A stretch of DNA of 10,575 nucleotides from Planctomycetaceae bacterium (lineage in GTDB: Bacteria > Planctomycetota > Planctomycetia > Planctomycetales > Planctomycetaceae). The notes below the pieces were generated by a model. It saw only the letters and a list, made by a program, of their open reading frames with translations. It did no database searches and was not told the DNA's origin. The DNA lies in assembly GCA_020426065.1 (NCBI GenBank), contig JAGQQT010000103.1, positions 1 to 10,575 on the forward strand. Reading direction: 5' to 3'. Shown piece by piece: positions 7,680-10,575 of the stretch. A program made the translations under genes and the position numbers. The first letter of the stretch is position 1, and the number at the start of each line of letters is the position of its first letter.

Positions 7680-7706
7680 CTGGTGTTCACGCTCTGGGGG
7701 CAGGTT

Positions 7707-10475
7707 ATGGTGACACTTCGACAACGCATGTGGATGATACTTGCGCAGCCGCTGCAGCGCAGGTTAACGGGAAAAATGCGTCTGGTTCCAGCCGGAACTC
7801 TCCTGACTGGGGAAATCCTCGAAGTCCGTCAACTGCTGTCTGCCAGTGAACCGTTTAACGTTTCCGATCTTACGCCCGGTTCCGTTGTGATTGGCGAATC
7901 AGACCAGGATGAACATCCGGTTCACGATGGTTACGAATTGCATGTCCTCCCGGCTGCCACACAGTCACCCAGCACGGTTTCCTCACTCAGTTCGCTGACT
8001 CTGGCTGAAATTCCTCTGGCCGATACCTTCACCCTGCACAGCAATCCCAACGCTCGCCATACGATCTATCTCGATTTCACAGGACACGTCACGACGAATT
8101 CGACATGGAATTCCCAATTTGGAGCCTCGCTCAATACTCCTGTTTTTTCCATAGACAGCAGCACGTCCTTCAGTAATACCGAACTGCAGACAATTCAGGA
8201 GATCTGGTTACGAGTCAAAGAGGACTTCCTGCCGTTTGATGTGGATGTGACCACAGAGGAACCACCAGTCAGTGATCTGATTTACTCGAGCGTCAGTGAT
8301 GAACGCTGGGGGGTGCGGGTTGCGATTGGAGGAACCTGGTCCGACTGGTACGGAGAATCCGCCGGTGGAGTTGCCTACCGGGGTTCATTTAACGCCTACA
8401 CCGATACCCCGACCTTTGTGTTTTCCAAAACACTCTACAACGATGCCAAATATGTCGCAGAAGCGGTCTCCCATGAAGCCGGTCACACTCTTGGGCTGGC
8501 ACATGATGGCAGGAATCTGAATGGAACGGTCGAAGGCTATTATACGGGGCATGGCAGCGGGGATACCGGCTGGGCTCCCATTATGGGTGCTGGTTATTAC
8601 CAGAATCTCACGCAATGGAGCAAAGGGCAGTACACGTCTGCCAACAACCTGGAAGATGATCTGGCCATCATCAGCACTCAAAATGGTTTTGGTTATCGGA
8701 CAGATGACTATGGCAGCAGTCAGTCGACGGCATATGAGCTGACCAGCACTGGAAATGGAGCCCTTTCCATTTCGGGAATTATCGAGCGGAATGATGATCT
8801 CGATCTGTTTTCATTTACTACAACCGGTGGTCTGGTCAACCTGCAGATTGATCCGGCTCAGTATGGCCCCAACCTGGATATCCTGGCGACTCTGCTGGAT
8901 GAATCCGGAAATGTCATCGCAACCAGTAATCCCACAAATCTGTTGTCTGCCAGTTTCTCCCTGACTCTCGCAGCCGGAACTTACACACTGCAGATTGATG
9001 GCACCGGCAATACGGTTACAGGAAGCACTTACACCGATTACGGATCGTTAGGCGAATATTCCATTTCTGGAACCATTGAAGGTTTTGGTCAGCAGGCACC
9101 TCCCCAGCAGACGGTTGCCCAGCAACTGGCATCGTTTACGTCCAGTGGTACACTCCGCTGGCTGGGCGATGGAGCGGGAATGATTTCAACAGTCCAGAAC
9201 TCCACTTACGGCAGCCTCAAGGGAACCCACTCCGGCGATTTTGATGGTGATGGTACCGATGAATTCATGCTGCTGGATGATCAGGGAATCTGGTGGTTGG
9301 GAGAGTTTTCCGGCTCAACATTAACCTACACAGCAGTTTCTCAATGGGGCGCCCCACATCGGATTATCACGACAGTCAGTGGGGATTTTAATGGTGATGG
9401 CAAACTGGATGTCGCCGGGCTCTATGATACCGGAAAGTGGTGGGTTGGGCTGTCAGGAGACAATTCTCTGCTGACCCGTAACTGGGCCAGCTGGTCCGCC
9501 TCCAATTTACCCACCAAGCTTTTCGTTGGGGATTACAATGGGGATGGGCGTGATGATTTGAGCGGCGTGACCGAGAGCGGCTTGAGGCTGATTGCCCTGT
9601 CCACTGGCAGCTCATTCTCAACTGAGGTCTGGGGACAATACGGTCAGTATTCCCGGGTGGATGAAGTCCTTTCCGGAGATTTTGATGGAGATGGCGACGA
9701 TGACCTGCTGGCCCGCTACGATAACGGTGCCTGGTGGATGGCCGTAGCCGACACAACCAGTTTCCAGAATCTTTACCTGACCCGCTGGTCTGGAGCAGAT
9801 CGGATCCTGCAGACACGAACTGGTGATTTCAATGGCGATCAGAAGCTGGATGTGATCACCCTGTATGACAACGGCAACTGGGTGCTGGGACTTTCAAATG
9901 GTTCCGGAATCGATGCCCAGGTCTGGGGTACCTGGGGCAAGCCGAGTGATATCCGTGACATCATTGTCGGCGATTACAATGGAGATGGCGGGGATGATAT
10001 CGCGGTGCGGTATCTGAACGGAGCCTGGTGGCAGGGACAGTCCAACGCCGGATCATTCCAGGCATCAAAAATCAGTCAATGGTCGAGCGGTTCTTATTCT
10101 GGGACATTCCTGGTTGGCAACTTTGACTCAAACCAGCAATCCACAGGCGCAGCATTGCCAGAGTCTTTCGCGGGCAACACGGTAGATTCTGCCAGCGGAA
10201 CCTTTGGCTGGAATTCGTTGTTTGTATACGATTTCTTCTCTATGAAGAGCGACCTGACCAACACCAATGAATTGTCCTGGAAACGATGGCAGGTGATTAA
10301 TCAACTGGTCTCTGCTGGAGACCTGAATGACTTGCACCGCACGCATTCTTCTACTTCAGTTGAATCAAGTGGGGAAGTCGCTTCAGGTGCATCGGACGGG
10401 AACAAGATGCTTTCCGACTGGCTGGAAGAACAACATTTCTCCGAAGCGGTCGACAAGATCTGCCTGGCGATGTGA
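7707..10475 (+). CDS. Exported metzincin metallopeptidase with PPC domain and FG-GAP/VCBS-type propeller
   Basis: A 922-residue secreted protein. The start ATG at 7707 was chosen (GGGGGCAGG upstream); a GTG at 7683 in the same frame abuts the palindromic element and an ATG at 7728 is also possible. The N-terminus is basic and ends in EILEVRQLLSA (36-46), matching the LEPR-XLL-type N-terminal signal of giant planctomycete surface proteins. Residues 110-332 form the protease: HTIYLDFTG near the start, the zinc motif HEAGHTLGLAHD with ligands H256, H260 and H266 and catalytic E257, and a Met-turn PIMG at M293. Residues 333-459 look like a bacterial pre-peptidase C-terminal (PPC) domain (DDLDLFSFTT ... 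AAGTYTLQIDG). From residue 510 six repeats of exactly 49 residues begin with GDxxGDG-type Ca-binding loops, then a degenerate seventh (GNFDSNQQ) and a 110-residue tail of unknown type. No LPxTG or PEP-CTERM-like end. TGA is doubled (10473-10478). Probably degrades extracellular protein; the substrate is unknown. Confidence 0.88.
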   Translation: MVTLRQRMWMILAQPLQRRLTGKMRLVPAGTLLTGEILEVRQLLSASEPFNVSDLTPGSVVIGESDQDEHPVHDGYELHVLPAATQSPSTVSSLSSLTLAEIPLADTFTLHSNPNARHTIYLDFTGHVTTNSTWNSQFGASLNTPVFSIDSSTSFSNTELQTIQEIWLRVKEDFLPFDVDVTTEEPPVSDLIYSSVSDERWGVRVAIGGTWSDWYGESAGGVAYRGSFNAYTDTPTFVFSKTLYNDAKYVAEAVSHEAGHTLGLAHDGRNLNGTVEGYYTGHGSGDTGWAPIMGAGYYQNLTQWSKGQYTSANNLEDDLAIISTQNGFGYRTDDYGSSQSTAYELTSTGNGALSISGIIERNDDLDLFSFTTTGGLVNLQIDPAQYGPNLDILATLLDESGNVIATSNPTNLLSASFSLTLAAGTYTLQIDGTGNTVTGSTYTDYGSLGEYSISGTIEGFGQQAPPQQTVAQQLASFTSSGTLRWLGDGAGMISTVQNSTYGSLKGTHSGDFDGDGTDEFMLLDDQGIWWLGEFSGSTLTYTAVSQWGAPHRIITTVSGDFNGDGKLDVAGLYDTGKWWVGLSGDNSLLTRNWASWSASNLPTKLFVGDYNGDGRDDLSGVTESGLRLIALSTGSSFSTEVWGQYGQYSRVDEVLSGDFDGDGDDDLLARYDNGAWWMAVADTTSFQNLYLTRWSGADRILQTRTGDFNGDQKLDVITLYDNGNWVLGLSNGSGIDAQVWGTWGKPSDIRDIIVGDYNGDGGDDIAVRYLNGAWWQGQSNAGSFQASKISQWSSGSYSGTFLVGNFDSNQQSTGAALPESFAGNTVDSASGTFGWNSLFVYDFFSMKSDLTNTNELSWKRWQVINQLVSAGDLNDLHRTHSSTSVESSGEVASGASDGNKMLSDWLEEQHFSEAVDKICLAM
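9234..10115 (+). repeat. Six tandem 147-bp coding repeats (49-residue propeller blades)
   Basis: Blades begin at 9234, 9381, 9528, 9675, 9822 and 9969, each exactly 147 bp with no insertions, and a decayed seventh begins at 10116. The loop starts are GDFDGDGTDE, GDFNGDGKLD, GDYNGDGRDD, GDFDGDGDDD, GDFNGDQKLD and GDYNGDGGDD. Most blades share a G-x-W-W element about 18 residues in, and W-x-x-W/Y-like aromatic pairs near residues 34-38. The loops resemble the calcium loops of FG-GAP/VCBS (integrin-alpha-like) repeats, so a seven-bladed propeller is the likely fold. Blade 3 lacks the WW pair and blade 7 lacks the Ca loop. Confidence 0.85.
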
Positions 10476-10575
10476 TGAAAACAGTATCACATCTGAAACC
10501 AACGATCACCCTCCCTCCGGGCATTGGTATCCACACAAATCGAATTGGAAATTAATACCTGAAGGGTGGCCCCGA
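10476..10575. other. Downstream flank, nothing assigned
   Basis: The last 100 bases after the metallopeptidase stop hold no supported gene. The only inverted repeat noticed, CACCCT (10507-10512) with AGGGTG (10563-10568), has a 50-base loop and is not a convincing terminator. Confidence 0.4.

Larger units (their letters stand above)
7256..7706. other. 450-bp intergenic region between divergent genes
   Basis: It must hold the promoters of the minus-strand CCFG operon and of the plus-strand metallopeptidase. The stretch 7256-7600 shows no supported gene: a 61-codon minus-strand frame at 7355-7540 has no signal, domain or ribosome-binding site. No confident -35/-10 pair was found. The distal part (7606-7679) is occupied by a dense palindromic element listed separately. 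Confidence 0.6.

Noticed and set aside
9388..9816. 142-residue minus-strand frame in the propeller region
   Set aside because: Antisense shadow; it is open only because the repeats on the plus strand have biased codon content.
9234..10115. Regular 147-bp spacing considered as a CRISPR or satellite array
   Set aside because: The period is coding: it keeps the reading frame, the conservation is at protein level (GDxxGDG loops) and DNA units diverge strongly.
10507..10568. CACCCT/AGGGTG inverted repeat after the protease gene
   Set aside because: Six-bp arms with a 50-base loop are expected by chance; no T-tract.

Overview
The window looks like chromosomal DNA of a planctomycete, probably of the Gimesia/Rubinisphaera type. 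This is inferred from gene content only. The clues are a formylmethanofuran-hydrolase A subunit (tetrahydromethanopterin-linked C1 metabolism, known in bacteria mainly from methylotrophs and planctomycetes), a sialate O-acetylesterase-type enzyme, a large exported protein with an N-terminal LExRxLLSA motif of the planctomycetal LEPR-XLL kind, and starts that often lack a good Shine-Dalgarno sequence. No rRNA, tRNA, CRISPR array, transposase or phage gene was seen.

Layout: (1) 1-801 (+) is the 3' part of a sialate O-acetylesterase-like SGNH hydrolase. (2) It converges on a minus-strand pair: a two-helix membrane protein of unknown function (3317-2505), then fhcA (2482-842). A 16-bp hairpin at 811-846 separates the two transcription units and contains the fhcA stop codon. 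(3) Divergent from that pair is a plus-strand gene (3445-4668) for a protein-L-isoaspartate methyltransferase with a signal peptide and a C-terminal jelly-roll-like domain. (4) It converges, 13 bp apart, on a minus-strand run of three genes. In transcription order these are a multi-helix membrane protein with a C-terminal CCFG domain (7255-6548), a lipoprotein with the same domain (6533-5727) and, after 112 bp, an SRPBCC-GyrI-like fusion (5614-4682). (5) A 450-bp intergenic region with a compact palindromic (REP-like) element leads into a plus-strand gene of about 2.8 kb. It encodes an exported metzincin-type metallopeptidase with a PPC domain and six Ca-binding-type repeats of exactly 49 residues, plus a degenerate seventh.

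Functional picture: most of the window is envelope or extracytoplasmic biology (esterase, exported repair-type methyltransferase, lipoprotein/membrane paralogue pair, giant extracellular protease) around one cytoplasmic C1 enzyme. No dedicated novel multi-gene system is evident. The most unusual items are the exported methyltransferase fusion, the tandem CCFG-domain pair, the regular architecture of the metallopeptidase propeller and the palindromic element just upstream of it.
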